Shown: positions 33,012 through 41,445 of the stretch, piece by piece
Layout of the letters: each line of letters opens with the position of its first letter
Position numbering within the stretch: the first letter of the stretch is position 1
Assembly: GCA_016190755.1 (NCBI GenBank)
Contig: JACPPY010000065.1
Location: forward strand, 1-46,293
Length of the DNA stretch: 46,293 nt
Reading direction: 5' to 3'
From: Chloroflexota bacterium
GTDB lineage: Bacteria; Chloroflexota; Dehalococcoidia; JACPPY01
The notes under the pieces: model-generated
The model's input: only the letters and a program-made list of their open reading frames with translations
Database searches by the model: none
What the model was told of the DNA's origin: nothing
Translations under genes and position numbers: made by a program

Positions 33012-33725
33012 CTAGGCAGCGCCGGCGAGTGCCGCCTCCCTGAGGTCGAGCTTGATTCCCGGGCCCATGGTGCTGGACAGATAACCGCTCTTTATGTACT
33101 GTCCCTTGGCACCGGAAGGCCTGGACCGCACTATGGCATCAAGTGCGGCATTGACGTTCTCGGCCAGCTTATCCTCTTCGAATGATACCTTGCCCACCGG
33201 TATATGGATTATCGCCGACCGGTCGAGCTTGAATTCGACACGTCCTTTGCGAGCGTCCTCGATCGCCCGTGGCAGGTCGGCTGCCTGAACAACGGTCCCC
33301 GACTTTGGGTTTGGCATGAGGCCCTTGCGTCCCAGTATTTTGCCAAGCTTGCCCAGTTTGCCCATCGTATCTGGTGTCGCTATGGCAACATCGAAATCGA
33401 TCCAGCCTTCTTCGATCTTCTTGACCAGGTCGTCGGCTCCGACGTGATCGGCCCCGGCTTCCTTGGCGGTTCGGGCGCCTTCACCCTGGGTGAACACCAG
33501 GACTCGTATCTTTTTGCCCAGCCCGTTGGGCAATATGGCAACGCCACGTACTTGCTGGTTGGAAGCGCGAGGGTCCACGCCCATTCGCAGGTGCAGTTCC
33601 ACCGTCTCATCGAACTTGGCGTGGGCAGCTTTCTTGGTGAGCTTTACCGCTTCCTGCACGCCATAGGCCATGGTCCGGTCAACCAGCTTTAGGGATTCAA
33701 GATGCTTTTTACCTGTCTCTACCAT
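33012..33725 (-). CDS. rplA: Ribosomal protein uL1
   Basis: This 237-residue L1 binds 23S rRNA at the tRNA exit side. Typical motifs are [20 protein letters not shown] and [15 protein letters not shown]. It is of normal length. It lies 10 bases after rplK and is separated from rplJ by the L10 leader. Confidence 0.98.
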   Translation of the reverse strand: MVETGKKHLESLKLVDRTMAYGVQEAVKLTKKAAHAKFDETVELHLRMGVDPRASNQQVRGVAILPNGLGKKIRVLVFTQGEGARTAKEAGADHVGADDLVKKIEEGWIDFDVAIATPDTMGKLGKLGKILGRKGLMPNPKSGTVVQAADLPRAIEDARKGRVEFKLDRSAIIHIPVGKVSFEEDKLAENVNAALDAIVRSRPSGAKGQYIKSGYLSSTMGPGIKLDLREAALAGAA

Positions 33726-33735
33726 ACCTGGAGCC

Positions 33736-34158
33736 CTACTTTACTTCGACGCCCATGCTGCGGGCAGTGCCCTCAACTATGCGCATGGCGCCCTCAATAT
33801 CAGCCGCGTTAAGGTCCTTCATCTTCATCTGGGCGATCTCGCGCAGCTTGTCCCGAGACACCGCGCCAGCCTTCTGACGATTCGGTACACCGCTGCCCTT
33901 CTCAACATTCAAAGCTCTCTTCAGCAGGTCCGACGCAGGAGGCGTCTTGGTGATGAATGTGAAACTCCTGTCCTCGTATATCGTGATCTCGACAGGAATG
34001 ATGAACCCGGCCTCTTTCGCAGTCCGGTCGTTGTACTCTTTGCAGAAGGCCATGATGTTGACGCCATGCTGGCCCAGTGCAGGTCCCACCGGCGGGGCAG
34101 GAGTCGCCTTACCGGCCGCTATTTGTAGCTTCACTATAGCTTTAACTTTCTTCGCCAT
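33736..34158 (-). CDS. rplK: Ribosomal protein uL11
   Basis: This 140-residue L11 forms the GTPase-associated centre with 23S rRNA. The N-terminal [20 protein letters not shown] and [15 protein letters not shown] are conserved. It lies 33 bases after nusG. Confidence 0.98.
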   Translation of the reverse strand: MAKKVKAIVKLQIAAGKATPAPPVGPALGQHGVNIMAFCKEYNDRTAKEAGFIIPVEITIYEDRSFTFITKTPPASDLLKRALNVEKGSGVPNRQKAGAVSRDKLREIAQMKMKDLNAADIEGAMRIVEGTARSMGVEVK

Positions 34159-34191
34159 TGTACTAACCGCTCCCGCAAACCGGCTCCGGCC

Positions 34192-34752
34192 CTACAGCTT
34201 TTCCACCTGGAGGAAGTCCAACTCCACCGGCGTCTCACGGCCGAATAAGGATAGCAGGACCTTCACCTTGCCTTTCTCTGTGTTTATCTCCTCTATCTTG
34301 CCCACGAAATCAATGAAGGGACCATCGATCACACGCACGCTCTGTCCCTTGCTGAATCCAGCCTTGACCCTCGGTTCAGGGGTTTCCATCTGGGACAGTA
34401 TCTTCTTTACCTCTTGCTCGTCAAGCGGCACAGGCTTGTTGCCGCTGCTGACGAACCCGGTAACGCCCGGTGTATTACGCACCACGTTCCACGTCTCGTC
34501 GTCCAGGTCCATTTGGACCAGGAGGTAACCAGGAAACACCTTCTTGGATACCGTGCGGCGCTGGCCGTCCTTGATCTCGACCTCGTTCTCTCTGGGCACA
34601 ATTACCTGGTAGACCTTGTTTTCAGCGCCCATGAACTTGATGCGCTGCTTCAAGTTCTTCTCTACCCTGTCCTCGTAGCCCGAGTACGTGTGAATCACGT
34701 ACCATTTCTTTTCACCCAGTTCAACGTTTTTCTCTCCCTGCTTGGTGTCCAC
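34192..34752 (-). CDS. nusG: Transcription elongation factor NusG
   Basis: This 186-residue protein has an NGN domain starting KKWYVIHTYSGYEDRV and a C-terminal KOW domain with VRVIDGPFIDFVGKIEEI. The start is GTG, 3 bases after the secE stop. It modulates RNA polymerase elongation and couples it to translation. Confidence 0.97.
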   Translation of the reverse strand: MDTKQGEKNVELGEKKWYVIHTYSGYEDRVEKNLKQRIKFMGAENKVYQVIVPRENEVEIKDGQRRTVSKKVFPGYLLVQMDLDDETWNVVRNTPGVTGFVSSGNKPVPLDEQEVKKILSQMETPEPRVKAGFSKGQSVRVIDGPFIDFVGKIEEINTEKGKVKVLLSLFGRETPVELDFLQVEKL

Positions 34753-34755
34753 CGA

Positions 34756-34995
34756 TTAAGAACCTCCCAGTAGGGTAATGAGGCGGGTGAAAACAAAGTC
34801 GATGCCTCCCAATATTAAGCCCAGGGCTACCGTAATCGCGATCACTATAAGGGTAAGCCTCACGAGCTCTCTTCGAGAAGGCCATACCACCTTCTTGAAC
34901 TCGGAGATCATCTCGCCTATGAAAGCGAAAGACTTTTTCTGCTTGCCCTCGGCAGCAGGCGCCATGCTTCCTGGTTTCCGCTGAGCAGTCGTCAT
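34756..34995 (-). CDS. secE: Preprotein translocase subunit SecE
   Basis: This 79-residue single-helix SecE has the amphipathic segment [20 protein letters not shown] followed by one membrane helix. The extended N-terminus is rich in Lys and Ala. Its ATG overlaps the rpmG stop by 4 bases. Confidence 0.96.
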   Translation of the reverse strand: MTTAQRKPGSMAPAAEGKQKKSFAFIGEMISEFKKVVWPSRRELVRLTLIVIAITVALGLILGGIDFVFTRLITLLGGS

Positions 34996-35162
34996 TTTGC
35001 TTCCTTATGCAGGGTATGACGGCGGTCTCGCGGGCAAAACTTTTTCAGTTCCAACCGCTGTGGGTCGTTCTTTTTGTTCTTGGTTGTAGTGTAAGTCTTC
35101 TCCTTGCATTCACTGCACTGGAGAGTGATTATTACCCTTGACTCACCCTTTTTCTTAGCCAT
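34992..35162 (-). CDS. rpmG: Ribosomal protein bL33
   Basis: This 56-residue protein starts [20 protein letters not shown] and ends [16 protein letters not shown]. Two Cys pairs (CSEC, and a single Cys in KFCP) give a near-complete zinc-ribbon: three cysteines are seen where the Zn-binding form has four, as the last pair reads CPRD. It lies between tuf and secE, the usual place. Confidence 0.95.
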   Translation of the reverse strand: MAKKKGESRVIITLQCSECKEKTYTTTKNKKNDPQRLELKKFCPRDRRHTLHKEAK

Positions 35163-35207
35163 GCCACTATCTCACTTACTGCGCTGTGGCGCCTGCGTTA
35201 TCCCTGT

Positions 35208-36407
35208 CTATTCCAGCACCTTGGTTATTACGCCGGAAGCCACGGTCTTGCCGCCCTCGCGGACAGCGAAGCGCAGCCCTTCTTCGAGGGCAACCGGGTA
35301 GATCAGGTCTAGCTTCATGGTTATGTTGTCGCCCGGCATCACCATCTCGACGCCGTCCGGCAACTTGATGGAGCCGGTAATATCGAGCGTCCGGATGTAG
35401 AACTGCGGCTTATAGCCATTGAAGAACGGCGTATGTCTGCCGCCCTCCTCCTTGGTAAGAACGTACACCTGGCCCATAGCCTTGTCATGCGGCTTGATCG
35501 ATCCGGGAGCAGCAAGTACCTGGCCTCTCTCGACATCTTCACGCTCGATGCCGCGTAGCAACGTGCCTATGGCATCCCCGGGTTCGGCGTCTTCCATCAG
35601 CTTGTGGAACATCTCCACGCCGGTCACCACTGTCTTCCGGGTGGGTTTGATGCCTACTATCTCGACTTCGTCACCTGTCTTGACCGTCCCACGCTCGACA
35701 CGGCCGGTCACGACGGTGCCGCGGCCCTTAATGCCGAAGACATCTTCCACAGGCATCAAGAACGGCTTGTCCTTGGGCCTGGGCGGGATCTCCACGTAGC
35801 TGTCAACGGCGTCCATCAACTTCCATATCCGGCCGCACCAGGGGCAGTCCCTCTTGCCGCATCCGCAGTCCAGCGCCTTGGTCGCGCTCACACGCACGAT
35901 CGGCACTTCATCGCCCGGGAACTGGTACTTTTTGAGCAGGTCGCGCATCTCCAGCTCGACCAACTCAAGCAGCTCCTCATCCTCCATGATGTCTACCTTG
36001 TTCAGGGCGACCACGAGCTTGGGCACCTGTACCTGGCGTGCCAGCAGGATATGCTCCCTCGTCTGTGGCATTGGCCCGTCCGGGGCGCTTACAACAACCA
36101 TGGCGCCGTCCATCTGGGCAGCACCGGTGATCATGTTCTTGATGTAGTCGGCGTGGCCCGGGCAGTCCACATGGGCATAGTGCCGTTTCTCAGTCTCATA
36201 CTCGATATGGGCGATGGCGATGGTCATGCCCCTCGCCTTCTCTTCAGGAGCGTTATCAATGGTGTCGAAGGCCCTGTACTGGGCTCCACCTGCCTTGGAC
36301 AGCACCATCGTTATCGCCGAGGTAAGAGTTGTCTTACCATGGTCTACGTGTCCAATAGTTCCCACGTTAACATGTGGTTTAGTGCGTACATATACTTTCT
36401 TGGCCAT
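35208..36407 (-). CDS. tuf: Elongation factor Tu
   Basis: This 399-residue EF-Tu has G1 GHVDHGKT (19-26), G3 DCPGH (81-85) and G4 NKVD (136-139). An insert in the G domain reads [17 protein letters not shown], with C181, C183, C188 and C191 placed as for a zinc site. I associate this insert with Chloroflexota EF-Tu. AGGAGG lies ten bases before the ATG. It delivers aminoacyl-tRNA to the ribosome. Confidence 0.98.
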   Translation of the reverse strand: MAKKVYVRTKPHVNVGTIGHVDHGKTTLTSAITMVLSKAGGAQYRAFDTIDNAPEEKARGMTIAIAHIEYETEKRHYAHVDCPGHADYIKNMITGAAQMDGAMVVVSAPDGPMPQTREHILLARQVQVPKLVVALNKVDIMEDEELLELVELEMRDLLKKYQFPGDEVPIVRVSATKALDCGCGKRDCPWCGRIWKLMDAVDSYVEIPPRPKDKPFLMPVEDVFGIKGRGTVVTGRVERGTVKTGDEVEIVGIKPTRKTVVTGVEMFHKLMEDAEPGDAIGTLLRGIEREDVERGQVLAAPGSIKPHDKAMGQVYVLTKEEGGRHTPFFNGYKPQFYIRTLDITGSIKLPDGVEMVMPGDNITMKLDLIYPVALEEGLRFAVREGGKTVASGVITKVLE

Positions 36408-36509
36408 CTCCTGGCTTCCTCCTTCTCGGTCCGGATATTAGTTCCGGCACCAACCTGTTAAGGGCACAAGCCCTCCTGTTTCATTTATCTCGACGATCTT
36501 TCTCAAGCG

Positions 36510-36585
36510 TGGAGCCCACAACCAGATTCGAACTGGTGACCCCGTTCTTACCAAGAACGTGCTCTACCGGCTGAGCTATGTGGGC
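36510..36585 (-). tRNA. tRNA-Thr(GGT)
   Basis: The minus strand gives a complete cloverleaf starting GCCCACATAGCTC. The anticodon loop is CTTGGTA (anticodon GGT), the T-arm has GTTCGAATC, and the acceptor end TGTGGGC is followed by T and an encoded CCA. Confidence 0.95.
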
Positions 36586-36636
36586 CCAATTGATGAGCCT
36601 TTGTCCCCAGCTCGCAAACGCGTAGGTACTTTCGAC

Positions 36637-36724
36637 TGGTGGAGGGGGGAGGATTCGAACCTCCGCAGCCATTTCAGGCGGCAGATTTACAGTCTGCTCC
36701 GATTAACCACTCCGGCACCCCTCC
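36637..36724 (-). tRNA. tRNA-Tyr(GTA)
   Basis: A class II tRNA with a long variable arm is seen on the minus strand, starting GGAGGGGTGCCGGAGTGG. The anticodon loop is CTGTAAA (GTA). The 3' end CCCCTCCACCA encodes CCA. Confidence 0.95.
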
Positions 36725-36743
36725 GGCATACCACGTAAGCCAG

Positions 36744-36816
36744 AGCCCGAGAGGGGAGTCGAACCCACTAACCTACCGATTACAAGTCGGTTGCGCTGCC
36801 ATTGCGCCACTCGGGC
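36744..36816 (-). tRNA. tRNA-Thr(TGT)
   Basis: The minus strand folds as a tRNA starting GCCCGAGTGGCGCAATGG. The anticodon loop is CTTGTAA (TGT). The acceptor ends CTCGGGCT; CCA is not encoded here, unlike its two neighbours. Confidence 0.93.
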
Positions 36817-36843
36817 ATTGTGCCCTCGTCGCAAAGCTAAATA

Positions 36844-36867
36844 GGCGAACAGCCATAGCTGCTCGCC
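36844..36867 (-). other. Leader hairpin before the tRNA-tuf transcript
   Basis: GGCGAACAGC and GCTGCTCGCC form a 10-bp stem with one mismatch around CATA. It lies between the promoter at 36876-36904 and tRNA-Thr(TGT) and could guide 5' processing. Confidence 0.5.
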
Positions 36868-36875
36868 GAAGTGGT

Positions 36876-36904
36876 AGTATAGAAGACCCCTTCATAAAAG
36901 TCAA
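36876..36904 (-). promoter_or_regulatory. Strong promoter of the tRNA-tuf-rpmG-secE-nusG-rpl block
   Basis: On the minus strand TTGACT (36899-36904) and TATACT (36876-36881) are exactly 17 bases apart, each one base from consensus. It lies 60 bases upstream of tRNA-Thr(TGT) and is the only good promoter seen ahead of this block. Confidence 0.75.
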
Positions 36905-37021
36905 GTTTGACCTGCGGTTACTTGCAGGGCCTTTCCATGAACAGACTTGTCAGCCTCTCACCCGCTCGCTAGCATCGAAAACGGAAGACCCTGCGCACGG
37001 CCTTGGCCTGTCCTACCCAGC

Positions 37022-38368
37022 TTACTTTTCGCCTTTTGACGAACTCCCTGGTACGAAGGCTATGAGCTCGTATCCAACTGTGCAGCTTGGGACCCACAAG
37101 TGACTGGCGGTGCGGAATATCGTTGTTGGTGGAAGCCCGTCGCCCAGGGCCTCTCTCCAGACCTCCTCGGCCTGGGCCAGCTCGTTAAGGTCGAAATGCA
37201 TGGCGCGCCTGCGGACCAAATTCCTGACCGATGTGCCACCTGCCTGGCAAATAGCGTCCACATTCTTCAGAATATACTCGACCTGGCGTGAGGCGCTGGA
37301 GGAGTGGAAGGGGAAGCTGGGGTCGACTCGTGCTTCCGGGGCTATGCCATGCCTGTAGTCGGTGGCCAGCTGTCCGGAAAGGAAGAGATAGGGGCCGGCC
37401 TTGATCGCGTGTGGCTCATGGCCGATCGGCTGTGGTACACCGGGCGAGAAGACCGTCTCTTTACGATAAGGACCCCGAGGATCGACGGCGAAGAGCTCGA
37501 TCTCAATGATTCCGTAGGGACTCGATTGGACCGTGGGTAAAATGGTCCGCGCCGGAGGGTCGGTGGGGAAGAACTTGCGCCATACTTCGTCCATGCCGGC
37601 GATATCTTTCATATCATTCATGTGGAGATCGGCCTTGACCACATGCTCCAGCGAAGCGCCCATATCCTGGAGCACAGATCTCAAATAGTTCAGAGCGTGC
37701 TCTGTGTGAAACTTGATCGGGTTGTCGCGGTAGGGGAAATCAGGATGCAGGATTCGGCCCCCCGGTGGGATACCTTGTTTATCAGCGAAGGCCAAGCTTG
37801 CAGGCCTTCCTTGAGTGAAGATAAAGCCACCTCCCCGGACCGCCTGTACGAATATCGGGTGGCCGTAGACATGGTCCAGCAATGGTCGAGTCTGGTCGGT
37901 CTTCTTGTGTAACGCCTCTCGATCCATCCTGGAGCCGGATGCCAGGGCTATCAAATCGTTGGTCACGGATGCGCCTCTGACCGCAGTCTCCGGGACTATT
38001 ACCAGCGTACTTGGAGGGGGTGTTTTCGCTCCGAAATAGTCCCTCCTGACACGGAGGGCCGCGTCTATCTCTGCGCTATTGGTGTGATATGAATTGATCT
38101 TCATACCACGTTTGATAGATGAGCCAGCCCTCTCTAACGTTTGTGCCATACTATCGTAAATGTAACGGAGCTGGCGATCTATACTGGAACCATGATACGG
38201 GTGGTGATGCAGAGGCTTGACTTCCTCCGGTACGCCTTTTACGGGATGTGCGGCAATACCTCCGGCGAAGAACACGAAATCACCAGCGCGAGCTGCCAGC
38301 GGCGGTACTCCAGACGGGGCATCAGCATGCCTGAAATACTGGACTTCCATTCCGTCATCCCCTGTCAT
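37022..38368 (-). CDS. Triple RidA-domain protein A
   Basis: This 448-residue protein holds three RidA (YjgF) domains in one chain, at about 8-145, 165-297 and 302-440. Each shows the domain pattern of a first hydrophobic strand (FVFFAGG, GFIFTQG, YLFLSGQ), a helix and a closing strand. The substrate-binding Arg of RidA is seen only in the middle domain (R274 in PPARTILP); domain 1 has PPPSTL and domain 3 LPPTTI. RidA normally works as a homotrimer, so this may be a single-chain trimer with one working site. The ATG at 38368 overlaps the end of the neighbour gene by about 20 bases on the far side of its stop; ATG 38350 is an alternative. Confidence 0.85.
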   Translation of the reverse strand: MTGDDGMEVQYFRHADAPSGVPPLAARAGDFVFFAGGIAAHPVKGVPEEVKPLHHHPYHGSSIDRQLRYIYDSMAQTLERAGSSIKRGMKINSYHTNSAEIDAALRVRRDYFGAKTPPPSTLVIVPETAVRGASVTNDLIALASGSRMDREALHKKTDQTRPLLDHVYGHPIFVQAVRGGGFIFTQGRPASLAFADKQGIPPGGRILHPDFPYRDNPIKFHTEHALNYLRSVLQDMGASLEHVVKADLHMNDMKDIAGMDEVWRKFFPTDPPARTILPTVQSSPYGIIEIELFAVDPRGPYRKETVFSPGVPQPIGHEPHAIKAGPYLFLSGQLATDYRHGIAPEARVDPSFPFHSSSASRQVEYILKNVDAICQAGGTSVRNLVRRRAMHFDLNELAQAEEVWREALGDGLPPTTIFRTASHLWVPSCTVGYELIAFVPGSSSKGEK

Positions 38369-38386
38369 AGTCCCTGGTCGAGGCGC

Positions 38387-39811
38387 CTAGCTTGTCATGC
38401 CCCATAGCTGTATTTCCAACCTTTCTCCTCCCCTCGACTTAGGCATATGTTGAGTGCGCTGGTGATATTGCCAGTAGAATGCCACTTCGTCAACTGGAAT
38501 TATGGTGGTGGGGGGGATATGCCCCCCAAAGACTATGTTGGCCACACTTTGTACTGCTGGCCACTCCAGCGGGTTGACCATGTACAAGGTCTGGTGAATT
38601 ACCTCCTCAGGCCTGGTCTGGATATTGTCGAGCATGTAGTGGTAGATGTGCCAGGCCTTTGCCATGATGGTTTCGTTGTCATCGATGCGGCTTTGCGCCA
38701 AAAAACGCCCCTCATCCTCGAGATCGCCGAACGACACAATGTGCTCCTGCTTCGCGATATCGACTGCGATCATACCTGCGGCGAGCCAGTAAGGCCCCCC
38801 TCTGGCCAGAGCCGAATATCTGCCTACCACATCGGTATCGCTGTACCTCAGCGATTGTTTTTTTATATCCCCCGGCAGCAAAGCTACCGCGCCCCTGATT
38901 ATCACCACATCGGATATGATGCTCAGGTTGCTAAGGCGGCAGCCGGTCGAGGGTGCTGACCGCTCAACCTTTTGGTGAAGCTTCCTTCTCAGGTACTCGC
39001 GCTCGGCAGCTTCCTTCATACCGTGCCGGTAATAGCCCCACGTGTGCAAGATGTCGTCCATGCTGGCTCCCTGGCTTTCCAGGATAAGCCTGAAGTATCT
39101 GTTGTACAGAAGCCAGAACTGGGCCTTCATCGCTTCCGACGTGGGGTCGATGTACAGACCTTCTAGCTCGCTCTTGGCCTCTTCGCCAACCTCATCCAGG
39201 GTCGTCACCGGACGCCCCGTCTGGGAATCGACGCCCCTTACGCCGTCGAAGAACAAGAGTTGGCCTGCCTTGACCGCGGCCGGGTATGGACCGAAAACTC
39301 TTTTTAGCTCCGGAAGATAGATGGTTTCCTTCCTCAGACCGCCAGCTTCTGGTACAAGGGCGATAACCTCCACCCAGATACGGACATCCTCATGTAGCCC
39401 ACGGTCGGGGACCCCCAGTATCAGCGTAACCGGCTTCTCCTCAGGGAAAAAAGTGAGCATGACCCTCTCCATCCACCCGACGTCGGAAATATCACGGAGG
39501 AAGATCCGCTGTCGAACTATGTCCCTTAACGAAGCGCCTTGCCTCTCAAGTATCCTGGACAGGTTCTGGTATATTGTCCACGTTTGAGCCATGATCGGGC
39601 TAACGTAGGCATTAAGGTGATGCGCCATCGGAATAGCGAGTTTCTTGCCGACGTCTGGCGGCAGGTCAACGAAGTCCCGAACTAGCTTTCCAGTGTCAAC
39701 GTCAACCGACGTCTGCGGAGACAGAAAGAGGAATTGGCCTGCCCGGGTGCCTGTGGGGACGGCGCCGGGTAATTCGGCCCGGGGTTGATGCCAGAAGTCT
39801 TGCCTGTTCAT
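38387..39811 (-). CDS. Triple RidA-domain protein B
   Basis: This 474-residue protein also has three RidA-like domains, at about 15-153, 158-312 and 317-472. Matching segments are FLFLSPQTSVD, LLFFDGVRGVD and YWLAAGMIAVD, each followed later by GASL/GASM-type helix turns. None of the three keeps the Arg that is typical for deaminase activity (KPVTLI, RLSNLS, PPTTII), so it may be a structural partner or bind another ligand. The stop is 18 bases before the protein A start; the two could form one complex. AGAGGTG precedes the ATG. The upstream spacer holds a repeat element. Confidence 0.82.
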   Translation of the reverse strand: MNRQDFWHQPRAELPGAVPTGTRAGQFLFLSPQTSVDVDTGKLVRDFVDLPPDVGKKLAIPMAHHLNAYVSPIMAQTWTIYQNLSRILERQGASLRDIVRQRIFLRDISDVGWMERVMLTFFPEEKPVTLILGVPDRGLHEDVRIWVEVIALVPEAGGLRKETIYLPELKRVFGPYPAAVKAGQLLFFDGVRGVDSQTGRPVTTLDEVGEEAKSELEGLYIDPTSEAMKAQFWLLYNRYFRLILESQGASMDDILHTWGYYRHGMKEAAEREYLRRKLHQKVERSAPSTGCRLSNLSIISDVVIIRGAVALLPGDIKKQSLRYSDTDVVGRYSALARGGPYWLAAGMIAVDIAKQEHIVSFGDLEDEGRFLAQSRIDDNETIMAKAWHIYHYMLDNIQTRPEEVIHQTLYMVNPLEWPAVQSVANIVFGGHIPPTTIIPVDEVAFYWQYHQRTQHMPKSRGGERLEIQLWGMTS

Positions 39812-39880
39812 GTAGCACCTCTTTTGAAATTTCTCTCCCTATCCGTTTCTTGGGTACCGAGGGAGAAAGAACTAATATTA

Positions 39881-40216
39881 TAGTAAGGCCAAGGTGAAAC
39901 CCGCAGGACCCCGAAATCACCTTACCATCAGTCCTTAGTGTGCTATTGACTTCCCTGTCCCTTTCTACCAGAGGATATGTGATAACCTTGTATGGGCAGC
40001 CTCTGGGTTTGGGGGGTGTCATTCTGGAGGAGTCCTTCCCTACTGGGTTTGAGGTGTCATTCTGGAGTCCCATCGGGACGAAGAATCTCAGGGAGGAGTG
40101 GGGTTTTGGTCCTCCCCGCCCTGAGATTCTTCCGCTTCACTGCGTTCAGCGTCCAGAATGACACCCCTCCTAACACCCGCACCAGCAGCCATGTAGTTCC
40201 CATCTTGGCCTTGGTG
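39881..40216 (-). mobile_element. MITE-like element R1, copy interrupted by a palindromic repeat
   Basis: The outer parts match the full copy at 31101-31269 on the opposite strand, from CACCAAGGCCAAGATGGGAA at the 40216 end to TTGGCCTTACTA at the 39881 end. TA flanks both ends (39879-39880, 40217-40218). About 165 bases (near 40005-40170) are inserted relative to the full copy, after the GTTAGGAGG equivalent. Confidence 0.7.
40016..40166. repeat. Palindromic REP-like repeat (GGTGTCATTCTGGA family)
   Basis: GGTGTCATTCTGGAGTCCC begins at 40049 and is matched in reverse by TCCAGAATGACACC ending at 40166. Inside, GAAGAATCTCAGG pairs with CCTGAGATTCTTC. A further head copy, GGTGTCATTCTGGAGGAGTC, starts at 40016. 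A half copy lies at 44626. Short repeats of this kind are spread through Dehalococcoidia genomes in my recollection. Confidence 0.75.
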
Positions 40217-40260
40217 TAGTGGACTCTTCCGTCACCCTGCTAGCTATAGTACGATACAGG

Positions 40261-41445
40261 CTACTTCTTGGCGCCTGTCAGCTCTTTCCAGAACTCACGG
40301 GATTTGTTCAGGTTTTCCGCGGTCATTACAGGGGTCATCATGAACGAGCCGATCCCTTTCTCTTTCAAAATGCGGTTCGCCGCTGTATCACCAGCCCCAG
40401 TATTCAGGGATGGGCTGAACATGATGCTCGTGAATATCGCAGCTCCCTCCGGAGAGGTCAGCCAGTCGGCAAACAACCGCGCCGCGTTGGGGTGGGGCGC
40501 ATCCTTCAGTATTCCTATACCGCTCGGTTTCGCTGGAAGCGGGGAAAGCGGGACCGGTGCCACCGGCAGCCCGCTAAGCTCCTTCTCCTTCATGGCAACA
40601 TTAGTTGCGGTATAGTTGAATACTTCGAACTCCCCCGCGCCGAGGAGCTTGGTGGGACCGGTGTACAGGTTCACGATCCTTGGCTCAGTATTCTTGAACA
40701 CCTCTCGCCAGAAGCTAAATGACCTGTCCCAGTCCAGCTTTCCGCCAGTCCCCCATATGGCCGCGAGCCCCAGTGGAGCTTCCTCAGCCGATAGACTGGC
40801 CGCCGACTTGCCCTTCCACTTCGGATCCTTGAGATCATCCCAGGACTTTGGCACATTGGCTCCGGTAAGTATCTTCGTGTTGTAAGCGGGCCCATTTAGG
40901 TTGAAATGTGTCCGTATGTAGAGGCCATTCCACTGCACTGCATCCGCAGGGTAGTACGAGGCGTTGGGCCAGTCGTGCTTTGCCAGCAGGGACTGAGGAA
41001 ACAGGAGCCAGACCTCATCAGCCATGCCCAGAACGTCAACGTTGTGGGCGCCCCCCTTGTTCTCGGCGATGACTTTCTCAGCAACCGTTGTATTGTCAGC
41101 CTGCCATGTCTCCACCTTCAGCCAGGGGTAGCGCTCTTTGAACTTGGTCAACCACTTATCGACATCGGTGGCAAAGGAGGCCCAGAAGATTATGCTTCCC
41201 TCTTTCCTGGCGCCGGCTTCAAGTTGCTGTTGTCGGCTGAGCGTCGTGGTCGGCGAGGGCGATGGCTTTGCCGTCGGCGAAGCAGATGTCGAGAGAGCTG
41301 AGGTTGACGACGACTTTGCCGCCTGAGAGGATGTGGTGGAAGGCTGAGTTGTTTGCTTAGCACAACCGACCAGCAGCGCCGGTAACAGCAAGACAGCAAC
41401 CAACGAAAGAACACCGGCCATTACTAACAGACTTTTCCTTTTCAT
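40261..41445 (-). CDS. ABC-type substrate-binding lipoprotein (orphan)
   Basis: This 394-residue binding protein has a signal peptide with lipobox LLVGC (C28), a Ser/Thr/Pro tether to about residue 70, and an extracellular solute-binding fold of the Fbp/family 1 type. Recognisable segments are ARKEGSIIFWASF near the start, SWDDLKDPKWKGK and HPNAARLFADWLTSPEG. No permease or ATPase gene is adjacent, so it must use a transporter encoded elsewhere or act as a receptor. Its ATG overlaps the nitrilase gene stop by 4 bases, with GGAGGAAA upstream. Confidence 0.9.
   Translation of the reverse strand: MKRKSLLVMAGVLSLVAVLLLPALLVGCAKQTTQPSTTSSQAAKSSSTSALSTSASPTAKPSPSPTTTLSRQQQLEAGARKEGSIIFWASFATDVDKWLTKFKERYPWLKVETWQADNTTVAEKVIAENKGGAHNVDVLGMADEVWLLFPQSLLAKHDWPNASYYPADAVQWNGLYIRTHFNLNGPAYNTKILTGANVPKSWDDLKDPKWKGKSAASLSAEEAPLGLAAIWGTGGKLDWDRSFSFWREVFKNTEPRIVNLYTGPTKLLGAGEFEVFNYTATNVAMKEKELSGLPVAPVPLSPLPAKPSGIGILKDAPHPNAARLFADWLTSPEGAAIFTSIMFSPSLNTGAGDTAANRILKEKGIGSFMMTPVMTAENLNKSREFWKELTGAKK

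Larger units (their letters stand above)
39812..40260. other. Intergenic region filled by a nested repeat
   Basis: No gene is present in these 449 bases. Nearly all of it is a MITE-like R1 copy (39881-40216) that itself holds a palindromic repeat. The repeat splits what would otherwise be one minus-strand operon of nitrilase, binding protein and triple-RidA genes. Confidence 0.6.

Noticed and set aside
35604-36461. 285-residue frame antisense to tuf
   Set aside because: It is a mirror of the highly biased EF-Tu codons and has no ribosome site or domain.
39881-40216. CRISPR array
   Set aside because: The repeated units are inverted halves of a palindrome with no regular spacers, and no cas genes are present.
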